35,627 bases of DNA, from assembly GCF_004122735.1 (NCBI RefSeq), contig NZ_SDIF01000068.1, forward strand, positions 1 to 35,627. The letters run 5' to 3'. Numbering within the stretch: the stretch's first letter is position 1; every line of letters begins with the position of its first letter. Positions 1 to 8,040 of this stretch are shown in pieces. Made by a program: the position numbers and the translations under genes. The notes under the pieces are model-generated. The model did no database searches. It worked only from the letters and a program-made list of their open reading frames with translations, and was not told where the DNA came from. Source of the DNA: Streptomyces sioyaensis (lineage in GTDB: Bacteria; Actinomycetota; Actinomycetes; Streptomycetales; Streptomycetaceae).

Positions 1-1967
1 GGGTCCTGGGGGCGGGCCGCCCGGTCGCCGGCGGGGGCGTCGGGGCCGGACGCCGCTGCCGGTGCCGGTGCCGGTGCCGGTGCCGGTGCCGCGAGCGTCT
101 CCGCCAGTTCGTTCATCGCGAGGTGGACGACGGTGACCGGCTTCTCCGGGTGGGCCTCGGCGGCGGTACGCAGGGCGGCGGCGAGCGCGGCGCCCTCACC
201 GCCGCCCGGTGAGACCGCGGCCCCCTCCCCCACCCAGGGGATGGCCGTGACGACCACGGCGTCGCAGCCGTCGCCGGCCAGTGCCTCGGCGAGCGCGGCG
301 CGGAAGTCGTCGGGCGTCGCGGTCGAGGTCAGGACGTGGGGCCGCTGCGGGCGCAGCCGTTCGGTCAGGCAGGCGTCGTAGGCCAGCAGCGCCAGCGACT
401 CGGAGTTGCCCAGGATGGCGATGCGCGAGCCGGCCGGCAGCGGCTGGGAGGCCAGCAGCAGCCCGGCGTCGATCAGCTCGGTGACCGTGTCGACGCGGAT
501 CACGCCCGCCTGGCGCATCAGGGCGGCGACGGTGCTGTCGGGGACACGGACGGTGGGCACGGCGTGGCCGGGCGGGGCGGTGCCGTTGTGCCGGGCACCC
601 CGGGCGACCACGACCGGTTTGACGGCGGCGGTGCGGCGGGCGAGCCGGGCGAACTTGCGGGGGTTGCCGATGGACTCCAGGTAGAGGATCACGACGTCGG
701 TGTCCGGGTCCTCGTACCAGTACTGGAGCAGGTCGTTCCCGGAGACGTCGGCGCGGTTGCCGGCCGAGACGAAGGCGGAGATTCCTGCGATGCCGCCGTC
801 GCCGGGGCCGCGGGCATGCAGTCCGCTGAGCAGCGCGATGCCGATGGCACCGGATTGGGTGAACAGGCCGATGTGGCCGGCGCCGGGCATCTGGGGCGCG
901 AGGGAGGCGTTCAGCCGGACGCCGGGGGCCGTGTTGATCAGGCCGAAGGCATTGGGCCCGATGAGCCGCATGCCGTACGAGCGGGCCTGGCGGAGCAGGG
1001 CGCGCTGCCGCTCCCTGCCGTCCGGGCCCGCTTCGGCGTACCCGGAGGTCAGGATCAGCACGCCCTGGACACCGTGTTCGCCGCAGTCGCGGACGACGTC
1101 GGGGACGCTGTCCGCGGGCACGGCGATGACGGCGAGATCGACCGGTTCGGAGATCTCCGGCAACGCGCGGACCGCGGGTACTCCCTCGGGGTCCAGCCGC
1201 TGCATCCCTTCGGGGAAGGCGTGGTTGACGGCGTGCACCCCGCCCGTGAAGCCGGAGTCCAGGAGGCTGCGCAGGGCCGTACGGCCAACACCGCCGGGGG
1301 CGCGGCCGGTACCGATGACCGCCACCGAGCGCGGGGTGAGCAGCCGCTGGACGGAGCGGGCCTCGGCCCGCTGCTCACGGCCGCGCATCACGGCCATGGA
1401 CTGCTCGGTCGGCTCCAGATCGAACTCCAGCCGGACCACGCCGTCTTCGAAGGTGCGCTTGTGGGTGTAGCCGGCGTCCGTGAACACCTTGATCATCTTG
1501 GAGTTCGCCGGGAGCACCTCCGCGGCGAACCGGCGGATGCCGCGCTCGCGGGCGACGGCGGCAATGTGCTCCAGGAGGGCGGAGGCGACGCCGCGGCCCT
1601 GGTGGGCGTCCTGGACGAGGAAGGCGACCTCTGCCTGGTCGTCCTCGGGGTCCTGCGCGGGCAACCCCTGGTCGTTGATCCGGTCGTAGCGGACGGTGGC
1701 GATGAACTCTCCGCCGACCGTCGCCGCGAGCCCGACCCGGTCGACGTAGTCGTGGTGGGTGAAACGGTGCACGTCGCGGTCGGACAGGCGCGGGTAGGGC
1801 GCGAAGAAGCGGTAGTACTTCGACTCGTCCGAGACCTGTTCGTAGAACGAGACCAGCCGCTCGGCGTCGTCGGGGGTGATGGGGCGGATCCGCGCCGTGC
1901 CGCCGTCACGCAGCACCACGTCTGCTTCCCAGTGGGTCGGGTACGCGTGGTCCTGCGACTTCTGCAT
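1..1967 (-). CDS. GNAT / acyl-CoA synthetase-like protein acetyltransferase (PatA type), 3' part missing
   Basis: Only the first 655 residues are present; the gene runs off the left edge. Residues about 20-190 form a GNAT domain with the acetyl-CoA loop QGRGVA at 123-128. From about residue 205 a CoA-binding Rossmann domain follows (SVAVIGTGRAPGGVG), then a succinyl-CoA-synthetase-like region. The end of the visible part is an Ala-Pro linker encoded by a GGTGCC hexamer repeat. The GNAT-first order is that of the Streptomyces lividans lysine acetyltransferase SlPatA, which acetylates acyl-CoA synthetases; E. coli PatZ has the opposite order. The ATP-grasp-like end would lie outside the window. 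Start ATG at 1967 gives MQKSQDHAYP. It is divergent from ptsH across 220 bp. The family is confident; the substrate is not known from sequence. Confidence 0.85.
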   Translation of the reverse strand, partial: MQKSQDHAYPTHWEADVVLRDGGTARIRPITPDDAERLVSFYEQVSDESKYYRFFAPYPRLSDRDVHRFTHHDYVDRVGLAATVGGEFIATVRYDRINDQGLPAQDPEDDQAEVAFLVQDAHQGRGVASALLEHIAAVARERGIRRFAAEVLPANSKMIKVFTDAGYTHKRTFEDGVVRLEFDLEPTEQSMAVMRGREQRAEARSVQRLLTPRSVAVIGTGRAPGGVGRTALRSLLDSGFTGGVHAVNHAFPEGMQRLDPEGVPAVRALPEISEPVDLAVIAVPADSVPDVVRDCGEHGVQGVLILTSGYAEAGPDGRERQRALLRQARSYGMRLIGPNAFGLINTAPGVRLNASLAPQMPGAGHIGLFTQSGAIGIALLSGLHARGPGDGGIAGISAFVSAGNRADVSGNDLLQYWYEDPDTDVVILYLESIGNPRKFARLARRTAAVKPVVVARGARHNGTAPPGHAVPTVRVPDSTVAALMRQAGVIRVDTVTELIDAGLLLASQPLPAGSRIAILGNSESLALLAYDACLTERLRPQRPHVLTSTATPDDFRAALAEALAGDGCDAVVVTAIPWVGEGAAVSPGGGEGAALAAALRTAAEAHPEKPVTVVHLAMNELAETLAAPAPAPAPAPAAASGPDAPAGDRAARPQD
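58..98. repeat. GGTGCC hexamer tandem repeat
   Basis: About five consecutive copies of GGTGCC lie inside the acetyltransferase gene and encode an Ala-Pro run on the minus strand. This is a low-complexity coding repeat forming a flexible linker, and slippage there could change linker length by two residues without a frameshift. Confidence 0.8.
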
Positions 1968-2147
1968 GCGGACAGCGTACGACCGGGCACCGACAACGGG
2001 CGGCGCGCGTACGCTCGGGGGGCAGAGCAGGCCGGGGCTGCCGTCGAGTCCGTACGGCACGGCCCGGCCGGCCGGGCCTCTCTCGGGGATCAGGGGCGGC
2101 GAAGGCCAGGACGAACATCTGGTGGAGCACGTCCGGCACCGTGAGAG

Positions 2148-2163
2148 ACTGGTCTAGACAACA
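2148..2163 (+). promoter_or_regulatory. DasR-responsive element (dre) upstream of ptsH
   Basis: The 16-mer ACTGGTCTAGACAACA matches 13 of 16 positions of the dre consensus ACTGGTCTAGACCAGT; the whole left half and central CTAG are intact. It ends 24 bases before the ptsH start. In S. coelicolor the GntR-family repressor DasR is known to control pts genes, ptsH included, in response to glucosamine-6-phosphate. DasR repression of ptsH is therefore expected here. Position relative to the transcription start is not established. Confidence 0.85.
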
Positions 2164-2187
2164 GTCACGACTTTGAAGGGCAACACC

Positions 2188-2469
2188 ATGGCAGAGCGCC
2201 GCGTCAATGTCGGTTGGGCCGAGGGCCTGCACGCCCGCCCCGCGTCGATCTTCGTCCGTGCGGCCACCGCCTCCGGCGTCCCGATAACGATCGCCAAGGC
2301 CGATGGCAACCCCGTGAACGCCGCCTCCATGCTCGCGGTCCTGGGCCTGGGCGCCCAGGGCGGCGAGGAGATCGTGCTGGCCTCCGACGCCGAGGGCGCC
2401 GAGGCCGCGCTCGACCGCCTGGCCAAGCTCGTCGCCGAGGGTCTCGAGGAGCTCCCCGAGACCGTCTGA
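2188..2469 (+). CDS. ptsH: Phosphocarrier protein HPr
   Basis: A 93-residue cytoplasmic phosphocarrier of the PEP:sugar phosphotransferase system. It takes phosphate from enzyme I on His15 (GLHARPAS, 13-20) and passes it to EIIA proteins. Ser47 lies in the usual regulatory-Ser region (NAASM); Streptomyces is not known to have a classical HPr kinase, so its use is doubtful. The start at 2188 is chosen because it gives the canonical HPr N-terminus MAERRVNVG and has GAAGGG seven bases upstream; a frame extension to 2173 has no such site. A dre element lies just upstream and a strong hairpin just downstream, so it is probably monocistronic. Neither ptsI nor crr is adjacent. Confidence 0.97.
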   Translation: MAERRVNVGWAEGLHARPASIFVRAATASGVPITIAKADGNPVNAASMLAVLGLGAQGGEEIVLASDAEGAEAALDRLAKLVAEGLEELPETV

Positions 2470-2494
2470 GCCCCTCGGGCTCTGCTGTATGCGG

Positions 2495-2542
2495 CGGCCC
2501 CGCCGCGGCAACCGGTCACCGGCTGCCGCGGCGGGGCCGTTT
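2495..2542 (+). terminator. Intrinsic terminator of ptsH
   Basis: A perfect 16-bp stem (2495-2510 with 2524-2539) encloses a 13-base loop that can itself pair partly, followed by TTT. It begins 26 bases after the ptsH stop codon. Confidence 0.85.
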
Positions 2543-2856
2543 CACTGCGCCCTGAGTCCGAGGCGGGGCAACGGTGTGCGCGGTCGCCGCACGCGTATGA
2601 CCGCGGGTGCACCGGAATTCCCCGGCCGCCCGGAAATCCGGGACGGGCGAGAAATAGTGCGCACCATCAGGCATGGCATTCCAGTGCCGTAAAACGCGCA
2701 CCTTTCGCCATCCGCGGCGCCGAATAATGGGCACCCGAATACGGCGGAATACGCACCGGAGAGGGAGCTCACTTCGCCGCACCGAAACCCGTTCCACACG
2801 TCCCACACTTCGCGCACTTCTTCGCGTGTGGGACTTCTTTGTATACGGGACGGTTG
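2543..2856. other. Intergenic region between ptsH terminator and GntR gene
   Basis: About 310 bases without a convincing gene, between two convergent genes. It is less GC-rich than the flanks. The only clear structure is an 8-bp inverted repeat at 2801-2808 and 2826-2833. Confidence 0.6.
2801..2840. terminator. Possible terminator of the GntR gene
   Basis: TCCCACAC (2801-2808) pairs with GTGTGGGA (2826-2833) over a 17-base loop, 24 bases downstream of the GntR stop. The T-rich tail lies on the plus-strand side, so it could instead serve read-through from the left. Confidence 0.4.
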
Positions 2857-3546
2857 TTAAGGGCGGACGCGCACCGTGTTGACGGGTGGTTTCGGATCCC
2901 TCACCTCGGTCTTGAGCGGGCGCCGCAGCCGGTACACCGGAAGCGAGCGCTCGACATGGGCCGCCATCAGGGCACGGGCCCGCTCCGCGTCCCCCCGGGC
3001 CACCGCGTCCAGCACGGCACCGTGTTCGTCCCACGACTCCCCGGCCCGGGCCGGCGGCTCCACCGCGTACATCCACTCGATCTTGCGCCGCAGCTGGGTC
3101 AGCAGCGCCGTCAGGCTGGGGCTGCCGACCGCCTGGGCCAGCGTCTCGTGGAACCAGTCGTCCAGTTGCTGCAGGTCCGCCGGATTGCCGTGACGGGCCC
3201 GCTCGCGGCCGAGGCGTACCAGACCGCGGAGCACCTTGAGGTGGGCGGGGCTGCGGCGGGCGGCCGCACGGGCGGCGCCCAGCGGCTCCAACAGGGCGCG
3301 GACGTCCAGGAGATCGGCGGCCTCCTGTTCGGTCGGCTCGGCGACACAGGCCCCCGCGTGGTGGCGGGTGGTGACGAAGCCCTCGGACTGCAGGGTCCGC
3401 AGCGCCTCACGGATGGGCACTCTGGAAACGCCGTAACGGGCCGCGAGGATCTCCTCGATCAGCCGGCTCCCCGGTGCCAGCGCACCGGAGACAATGTCGT
3501 CGCGAATCGCTGTGCACACCGCATGCGCGGAAATATGGCCTCGCAT
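2857..3546 (-). CDS. GntR-family transcriptional regulator, FCD subfamily
   Basis: A 229-residue cytoplasmic regulator. The winged helix spans about residues 4-66, with the GntR signature GSRLIEEILAARYGVSR followed by VPIREALRTLQSEGFV. The FCD ligand-binding helical domain covers about 75-200; residues of the type usually binding a metal or carboxylate are visible (DDWFHE, and AAHVER near the end). FCD regulators commonly bind small organic acids, but the ligand is not predictable here. Start ATG 3546 has GGAGG nine bases upstream. The gene lies alone between ptsH and the M23 peptidase. A small hairpin (3580-3593) sits in its leader. No obvious target operon is adjacent, so it probably acts elsewhere or on itself. 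Confidence 0.88.
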   Translation of the reverse strand: MRGHISAHAVCTAIRDDIVSGALAPGSRLIEEILAARYGVSRVPIREALRTLQSEGFVTTRHHAGACVAEPTEQEAADLLDVRALLEPLGAARAAARRSPAHLKVLRGLVRLGRERARHGNPADLQQLDDWFHETLAQAVGSPSLTALLTQLRRKIEWMYAVEPPARAGESWDEHGAVLDAVARGDAERARALMAAHVERSLPVYRLRRPLKTEVRDPKPPVNTVRVRP

Positions 3547-3572
3547 CTCCCGAGCCTCCGCCGTAATCCCCT

Positions 3573-3600
3573 GGAAACACCGCCGGTCGGCGGCTTTTCC
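3573..3600. promoter_or_regulatory. Inverted repeat in the GntR gene leader
   Basis: CCGCC-GGTC-GGCGG (3580-3593) flanked by GGAAA and TTTTCC forms a hairpin 27 to 54 bases upstream of the GntR start. It may be a leader structure or an autoregulatory operator; nothing decides between them. Confidence 0.35.
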
Positions 3601-3746
3601 GTGACTCTATTCGACCGGAGGGGATTTTCCGACGGGCACCGAATATTCATGGATATTTTTGGCCGGAAGTCGCGGGCGAGCCGGCCTCGCATCCGGTGCA
3701 CTCACGCACCCGGCAGCCGCGCCTCCGACATGCCGTGCCGCACGCG

Positions 3747-3778
3747 CCGAAGCCCCGGTCGCGGGACCGGGGCTTCGG
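3747..3778 (-). terminator. Terminator hairpin after the M23 peptidase
   Basis: A perfect 14-bp stem (3747-3760 with 3765-3778) with a 4-base loop lies 56 bases downstream of the peptidase stop codon. There is no U tract, which is common for Streptomyces terminators. Confidence 0.75.
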
Positions 3779-3833
3779 GAGGACGCGCGGTGCGAGGCAC
3801 CCCTCCCGGGCGGCGGGGCGGGCGAGCGGGAGG

Positions 3834-4613
3834 TCAGACGTTGACGCCGTGCGCGCGCAGGTAGGAGATCGGGTCGATGTCCGAGCCGTAGTCGGGGCCG
3901 GTACGGGCCTCGAAGTGCAGATGCGGGCCGGTGACGTTGCCGGTGGCGCCGGACAGGGCGATCTGCTGGCCGCGGGTGACCTTCTGGCCGACCGAGACGG
4001 CGAACGAAGACAGGTGACCGTACTGGGTGTACGTACCGTCGTTCATCTTGATCACGACGTTGTTGCCGTACGAGCCGCCCCAGCCCGCCTCGACGACGGT
4101 GCCCGCGCCGACGGCATGGACGCTGGTGCCGGAGGCGGCGTGGAAGTCGATGCCGGTGTGGCTGCCCGAGGACCACAGACTGCTGGACGCCTTGTACCCG
4201 GTGGAGACGTAGGAGTCGGCGACCGGCGCGACAAAGGTGTTCAGACGCTTGCGCTCGGCGTCGCGGGCGGCGCGCACCTTGGCCTTGTGGACGGCCTCGG
4301 CACGCCGCTTGGCCTCGTCGGCCTGCTTCTTGGCCAGGGCTTCGGCCTTCGCCTGCGCGGCGGCGGACTCCGCGGCGGCGCGCTGCGCGTCGGCCTGGGC
4401 CGCGACGTGGCCGGCGAGCTCGTCACCCAGCACGACGGCCCGCTGCAGACCGGTGTCATGGGCGGGTGCCGCGTCCGTGGCGGCCAGCGCCGGCGAGGCC
4501 ACGGAGGCGACCACACCACCGGCCGCAAGGGTGGCTATGCCGGCGACCTTGCGGGTCGTCCGGGCAGGGCGGTCGGCGCGGCGGTGTTTCCCGGTGGCAC
4601 GGATGAACGCCAT
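3834..4613 (-). CDS. Secreted M23 (LytM-type) peptidoglycan endopeptidase
   Basis: A 259-residue exported cell-wall hydrolase. A basic N-terminus and hydrophobic stretch (about 22-45, ending PALA-ATDA) form a signal peptide. Residues 62-123 are an Ala/Lys/Glu-rich coiled coil. The catalytic M23 domain at about 130-250 carries the zinc ligands H152 and D156 (HTGIDFH) and H233, with H231 (HLHFE) and H200 also conserved. It should cut peptide cross-links in peptidoglycan. The gene has its own long leader containing a c-di-AMP riboswitch, linking cell-wall cleavage to c-di-AMP level, as known for rpfA and related hydrolases in Streptomyces. Nothing is missing from the active site. Confidence 0.93.
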   Translation of the reverse strand: MAFIRATGKHRRADRPARTTRKVAGIATLAAGGVVASVASPALAATDAAPAHDTGLQRAVVLGDELAGHVAAQADAQRAAAESAAAQAKAEALAKKQADEAKRRAEAVHKAKVRAARDAERKRLNTFVAPVADSYVSTGYKASSSLWSSGSHTGIDFHAASGTSVHAVGAGTVVEAGWGGSYGNNVVIKMNDGTYTQYGHLSSFAVSVGQKVTRGQQIALSGATGNVTGPHLHFEARTGPDYGSDIDPISYLRAHGVNV

Positions 4614-4640
4614 GTACGGGCTTGTCCTTTCCCTCCTTCT

Positions 4641-4772
4641 CGCCTGCCGGGTTAGCTGACGGGTTCGGAGCAGGAAGGTCTCCTACGGGCTCCTCGGGAG
4701 AGGAGTCCGATTCACCCCAAGGGACGTGTGGGTCCCCGGCTCCCCTGGCTCGCGCCGTACGGGGACTCGGCG
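4641..4772 (-). ncRNA. c-di-AMP riboswitch (ydaO-yuaA type)
   Basis: Read on the minus strand, the leader of the M23 peptidase contains the hallmark ydaO segments in order: GGGGAGCCGGGGACCC, then TTGGGGTGAATCGG, a variable hairpin, then CCTTCCTGCTCCGAACCC and CAGCTAACCCGGCAGGCG. These are the conserved core strands of the c-di-AMP aptamer as found upstream of actinobacterial cell-wall hydrolase genes. The 3' end of the aptamer is about 27 bases before the peptidase start. In Streptomyces, ligand binding by such elements is known to lower expression. The exact 5' boundary is approximate. Confidence 0.95.
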
Positions 4773-4927
4773 ATGACTGCCCGGTGCCACTGTTGTGGCG
4801 GAGTTGTGACGAACAGCCGGACCGACGCTAAACGGGGCCACTTTCCCTGGGCAAACAGATGCCGTTTTTTGTGCGGGATGCCACAAGAACCGGCGCAACC
4901 AGCCGTGAGAAAACGGACATACAGCGA

Positions 4928-4955
4928 CTCCCGTGGCGAGTGGGTGCCACGGGAG
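4928..4955 (-). terminator. Terminator of the M16 peptidase operon
   Basis: A perfect 10-bp stem (4928-4937 with 4946-4955) with an 8-base loop lies 36 bases past the stop codon of the second M16 gene. Confidence 0.7.
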
Positions 4956-4990
4956 CCGCTTTGTCGATATATGACCTTCCGTCACGCGGA

Positions 4991-6415
4991 CTAGCCGCTG
5001 ACGACCGTCACCTCGCCGATGCCCAGCCCCTTGACCGGCTCGGCGATCTGCGCCGCGTCACCCACGAGGACCGTCACCAGCCGGTCCACGGGGAAGGCAC
5101 TGACCGCCGCCGCGGTCGCCTCGACCGTGCCGGTCTCCGCGAGGCGGGCGTACAACTGCGCCTGGAAGTCGTCCGGGAGATGCTGCTCCACCTGGTCGGC
5201 CAGCGTGCCCGCGACAGCCGCCGCGGTCTCGTACTTCAGCGGCGCGACCCCGACGAGGTTCTGCACGGCGACATCCCGCTCGTCGTCGGTCAGCCCCTCT
5301 GCCGCGAGGGTGCGCAGCACCTTCCACAGGTCTTCGAGCGCCGGGACGGTGGAGGCGGTGTCCACCGAGCCGCTGATGGCGAGCAGCGCGGCACCCGTGG
5401 CCCCTTCGGGGGACGTGGGGGCGGTGGAGCGGAGCACCTGACCGAACGCGCGCACCCCGTAGGTGTAGCCCTTCTCCTCCCGCAGCACACGGTCCAGACG
5501 GGAGGTGAGGGTGCCGCCCAGGCAGTACGTGCCGAGGACCTGCGCGGGCCACACCCGGTCGTGCCGGTCGGAGCCGATGCGGCCGATGAGCAGCTGCGTC
5601 TGGACGGCGCCGGGGCGGTCCACGACCACCACGCGGCCGGTGTCGTCGGCGACGATCGGCGCGGCCTTCAGCGGCTCGGCCGTCGAGCCGCTCCAGGCGC
5701 CGAGCGTGGCGGCGAGCGCCGCGTCCAGGTCGACGCCGGTGAAGTCACCGACGATGACGGCGGTGGCCGTGGCGGGCCGTACATGGGCGTCGTAGAAGGC
5801 GCGGACGGCCGCGGCGTCGATGCGCGCGACGGTCTCCTCGGTGCCCTGGCGCGGGCGCGACATGCGGGCCGTGGCCGGGAACAGCTCCTTGGACAGCGCC
5901 ATGGCGGCGCGCCTGGCCGGGTTGGCGAGCTCGTGCGGGATCTCGTCGAGGCGGTTGCGGACGAGCCGCTCGACCTCGCTCTCCGGGAACGCGGGGGCGC
6001 GCAGCGCGTCGGCGAGCAGGCCGAGCGCGCGGTGCAGCCGGGAGGCCGGCACCTCCAGGGAGACCCGTACACCGGGGTGGTCGGCGTGCGCGTCCAGGGT
6101 GGCGCCGCAGCGCTCCAGCTCGGCGGCGAACTCCTCCGCGTCGTGCTTGTCGGTGCCCTCGGACAGCGCCCGCGCCATGATCGTGGCGACGCCGTCCAGG
6201 CCCTCGGGCTCGGCGTCCAGCGGGGCGACGAGGTTGATCTCGACGGCGACGACCTGCTGACCGGGGCGGTGGCTGGTCAGGAGGGTGAGGCCGTTGGGCA
6301 GTTGGCTGCGGTCGGGCGCCGGGAAGGCCCACGGCTTGGGCGCGCCGCCCCGGGGCTGCGGGTGGAAGTCCATCGTGCTCACAGGGGTGTCGGCGTGGGT
6401 GGTGGCGTCGCTCAC
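4991..6415 (-). CDS. M16-family peptidase, non-catalytic subunit
   Basis: A 474-residue M16 (insulinase/processing-peptidase) homologue. At the place of the zinc-binding HxxEH motif it has GVATIMARALSEGT, so the catalytic His and Glu residues are absent. It keeps the C-terminal substrate-binding R/Y region (REEKGYTYGVRAF). In bacterial two-chain M16 enzymes such a subunit pairs with a catalytic chain encoded next to it, and that is the arrangement here. The start GTG at 6415 overlaps the upstream stop as GTGA, indicating translational coupling; a longer reading to 6652 would run far into the upstream gene. There is no signal peptide, so a cytoplasmic heterodimer is expected. The substrate is unknown. 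Confidence 0.9.
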   Translation of the reverse strand: MSDATTHADTPVSTMDFHPQPRGGAPKPWAFPAPDRSQLPNGLTLLTSHRPGQQVVAVEINLVAPLDAEPEGLDGVATIMARALSEGTDKHDAEEFAAELERCGATLDAHADHPGVRVSLEVPASRLHRALGLLADALRAPAFPESEVERLVRNRLDEIPHELANPARRAAMALSKELFPATARMSRPRQGTEETVARIDAAAVRAFYDAHVRPATATAVIVGDFTGVDLDAALAATLGAWSGSTAEPLKAAPIVADDTGRVVVVDRPGAVQTQLLIGRIGSDRHDRVWPAQVLGTYCLGGTLTSRLDRVLREEKGYTYGVRAFGQVLRSTAPTSPEGATGAALLAISGSVDTASTVPALEDLWKVLRTLAAEGLTDDERDVAVQNLVGVAPLKYETAAAVAGTLADQVEQHLPDDFQAQLYARLAETGTVEATAAAVSAFPVDRLVTVLVGDAAQIAEPVKGLGIGEVTVVSG

Positions 6416-7758
6416 TGGTCCGCCTGCCCTTCCTCGGTGTCGGCGGCGTCGTTCGGCTCGGTCGGCTCGTAGACCAGCACCGCGCGGTTGTCGGGGCGCA
6501 GCCTGGCCTTGGCGACCGCCTGCACCTCCTCGGGGGTGATGTCCAGGACGCGCTGGACGGCGCTCAGCGCGAGCTGGGGGTCGCCGAACAGCACGGCGAA
6601 GCGGCACAGTTCGTCGGCGCGCCCGCTGACCGTGGCGAGCCGGTCCAGCCATTCACGCTCCAGCTGCGCCTGTGCGCGCTCCATCTCCTCCGGGGTCGGC
6701 CCCTCGGCGGCGAAGCGGGCCAGCTCCTCGTCGACCGCGCGCTCGATGTCGGGGACCTCCACCCCGCCGGACGTCTTCACGTCCAGCCAGCCCAGCGAGG
6801 GCGCGCCGGCCAGCCGCAGCAGGCCGAAGCCGGCGGCCACCGCACTGCGGTCGCGGCGCACCAGCCGGTTGTACAGCCGGGAGGACTCGCCGCCGCCCAG
6901 TACGGTCAGCGCGAGGTCCGCGGCGTCCGCCTCACGGGTGCCGTCGTGCGGCAGACGGTAGGCAGCCATCAGGGCGCGGGAGGGCACGTCCTCCTCGACG
7001 ACCTCCCGCAGCTGGCCGCCGATGACGTCGGGCAGCGTGCCGTCGCGCGGCGGCTGCTTGCCGTCGTGCGAGGGGATCGAGCCGAAGTACTTCTCCACCC
7101 AGGCCAGGGTCTGCTCGGGGTCGATGTCACCGACGACCGACAGGACGGCGTTGTTGGGTGCGTAATACGTACGGAAGAACGCCCGCGCGTCCTCCAGGGA
7201 GGCCGCGTCGAGGTCGGCCATCGACCCGATGGGCGTGTGGTGGTACGGGTGGCCCTCCGGGTACGCCATGGCCGTCAGCTTCTCGAAGGCCGTGCCGTAG
7301 GGGACGTTGTCGTAGCGCTGGCGGCGTTCGTTCTTGACGACGTCGCGCTGGTTCTCCAGGGACTCGTCGTCGAGCGCGGTCAGCAGCGAGCCCATCCGGT
7401 CCGCCTCCAGCCAGAGCGCGAGCTCCAGCTCATGGGCGGGCATGGTCTCGAAGTAGTTGGTGCGCTCGAAGCTCGTGGTGCCGTTGAGCGAACCGCCGGC
7501 GCCCTGCACCAGCTCGAAGTGGCCGTTGCCCGTCACCTGCGCGGAGCCCTGGAACATCAGGTGCTCGAAGAGGTGAGCCAGGCCCGTACGGCCCTTGACC
7601 TCGTGGCGGGAGCCGACGTCGTACCACAGGCAGACCGCTGCAACCGGGGTCAGGTGGTCTTCGGAGAGCACCACGCGCAGGCCGTTGGCCAGCCGGTGCT
7701 CGGTCGCTGTCAGGCCGCCGGACCCGGCTTGTTCTGTGGCCGTGTGACCCATGGGCAT
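6412..7758 (-). CDS. M16-family zinc peptidase, catalytic subunit
   Basis: A 448-residue cytoplasmic metallopeptidase. The inverted zinc motif is complete: H62, E65, H66 (HLFEH) and a distal Glu, E144 (VKNERRQRYDN). N- and C-terminal M16 repeats follow in the normal arrangement. The start at 7758 (MPMGHTATEQ) is chosen because GAAGGG sits seven to eight bases upstream; longer readings toward 7923 have no such site and start with low-complexity residues. It is the first gene of a two-gene operon whose second gene encodes the inactive partner, overlapping by four bases. It probably degrades small unfolded peptides; no specific substrate is visible. Confidence 0.93.
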   Translation of the reverse strand: MPMGHTATEQAGSGGLTATEHRLANGLRVVLSEDHLTPVAAVCLWYDVGSRHEVKGRTGLAHLFEHLMFQGSAQVTGNGHFELVQGAGGSLNGTTSFERTNYFETMPAHELELALWLEADRMGSLLTALDDESLENQRDVVKNERRQRYDNVPYGTAFEKLTAMAYPEGHPYHHTPIGSMADLDAASLEDARAFFRTYYAPNNAVLSVVGDIDPEQTLAWVEKYFGSIPSHDGKQPPRDGTLPDVIGGQLREVVEEDVPSRALMAAYRLPHDGTREADAADLALTVLGGGESSRLYNRLVRRDRSAVAAGFGLLRLAGAPSLGWLDVKTSGGVEVPDIERAVDEELARFAAEGPTPEEMERAQAQLEREWLDRLATVSGRADELCRFAVLFGDPQLALSAVQRVLDITPEEVQAVAKARLRPDNRAVLVYEPTEPNDAADTEEGQADQ

Positions 7759-7795
7759 GTACGTCCCTTCGATCCGCTTGCGAGGAAGTTCTGTC

Positions 7796-7801
7796 ACTGT
7801 A
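7796..7801 (-). promoter_or_regulatory. Candidate -10 element for the M16 operon
   Basis: Minus-strand TACAGT fits the actinobacterial TAnnnT -10 pattern and would give a leader of about 30 bases before the start at 7758. No good -35 is visible. Confidence 0.35.
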
Positions 7802-8040
7802 TGCAAGCGCGTCGGCATCTGGCGAAGTTCCCGGGTGACCGGCCCCGTGCGTGCGCCCCGCGTGGCTTCCGCGGGAGCCGAAGGGGGAGTCGCGGTCGGC
7901 GTTGTCAGTGCGGCGGTCCACAATGGTCCGCGTCAGACTCAGAGATATGCGCGGGCTGATCCCCCGCCCGGTTGACCCGACGGGTTGACCGATGCTTTCC
8001 GACATCGGCAGTAGACGCAGCAGAAGGAGCCGCAGCCGCG

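Noticed and set aside
58..98. Hexamer repeat as a CRISPR or regulatory repeat
   Set aside because: Units are six bases without spacers and lie in frame in a coding region, encoding an Ala-Pro linker.
336..2144. 602-codon plus-strand open frame opposite the acetyltransferase
   Set aside because: Antisense shadow in GC-rich DNA; the minus strand encodes recognisable GNAT and CoA-binding domains, this frame encodes none.
4859..6472. 537-codon plus-strand open frame opposite the inactive M16 subunit
   Set aside because: Shadow of the real gene; no motif, and it starts inside the terminator region.
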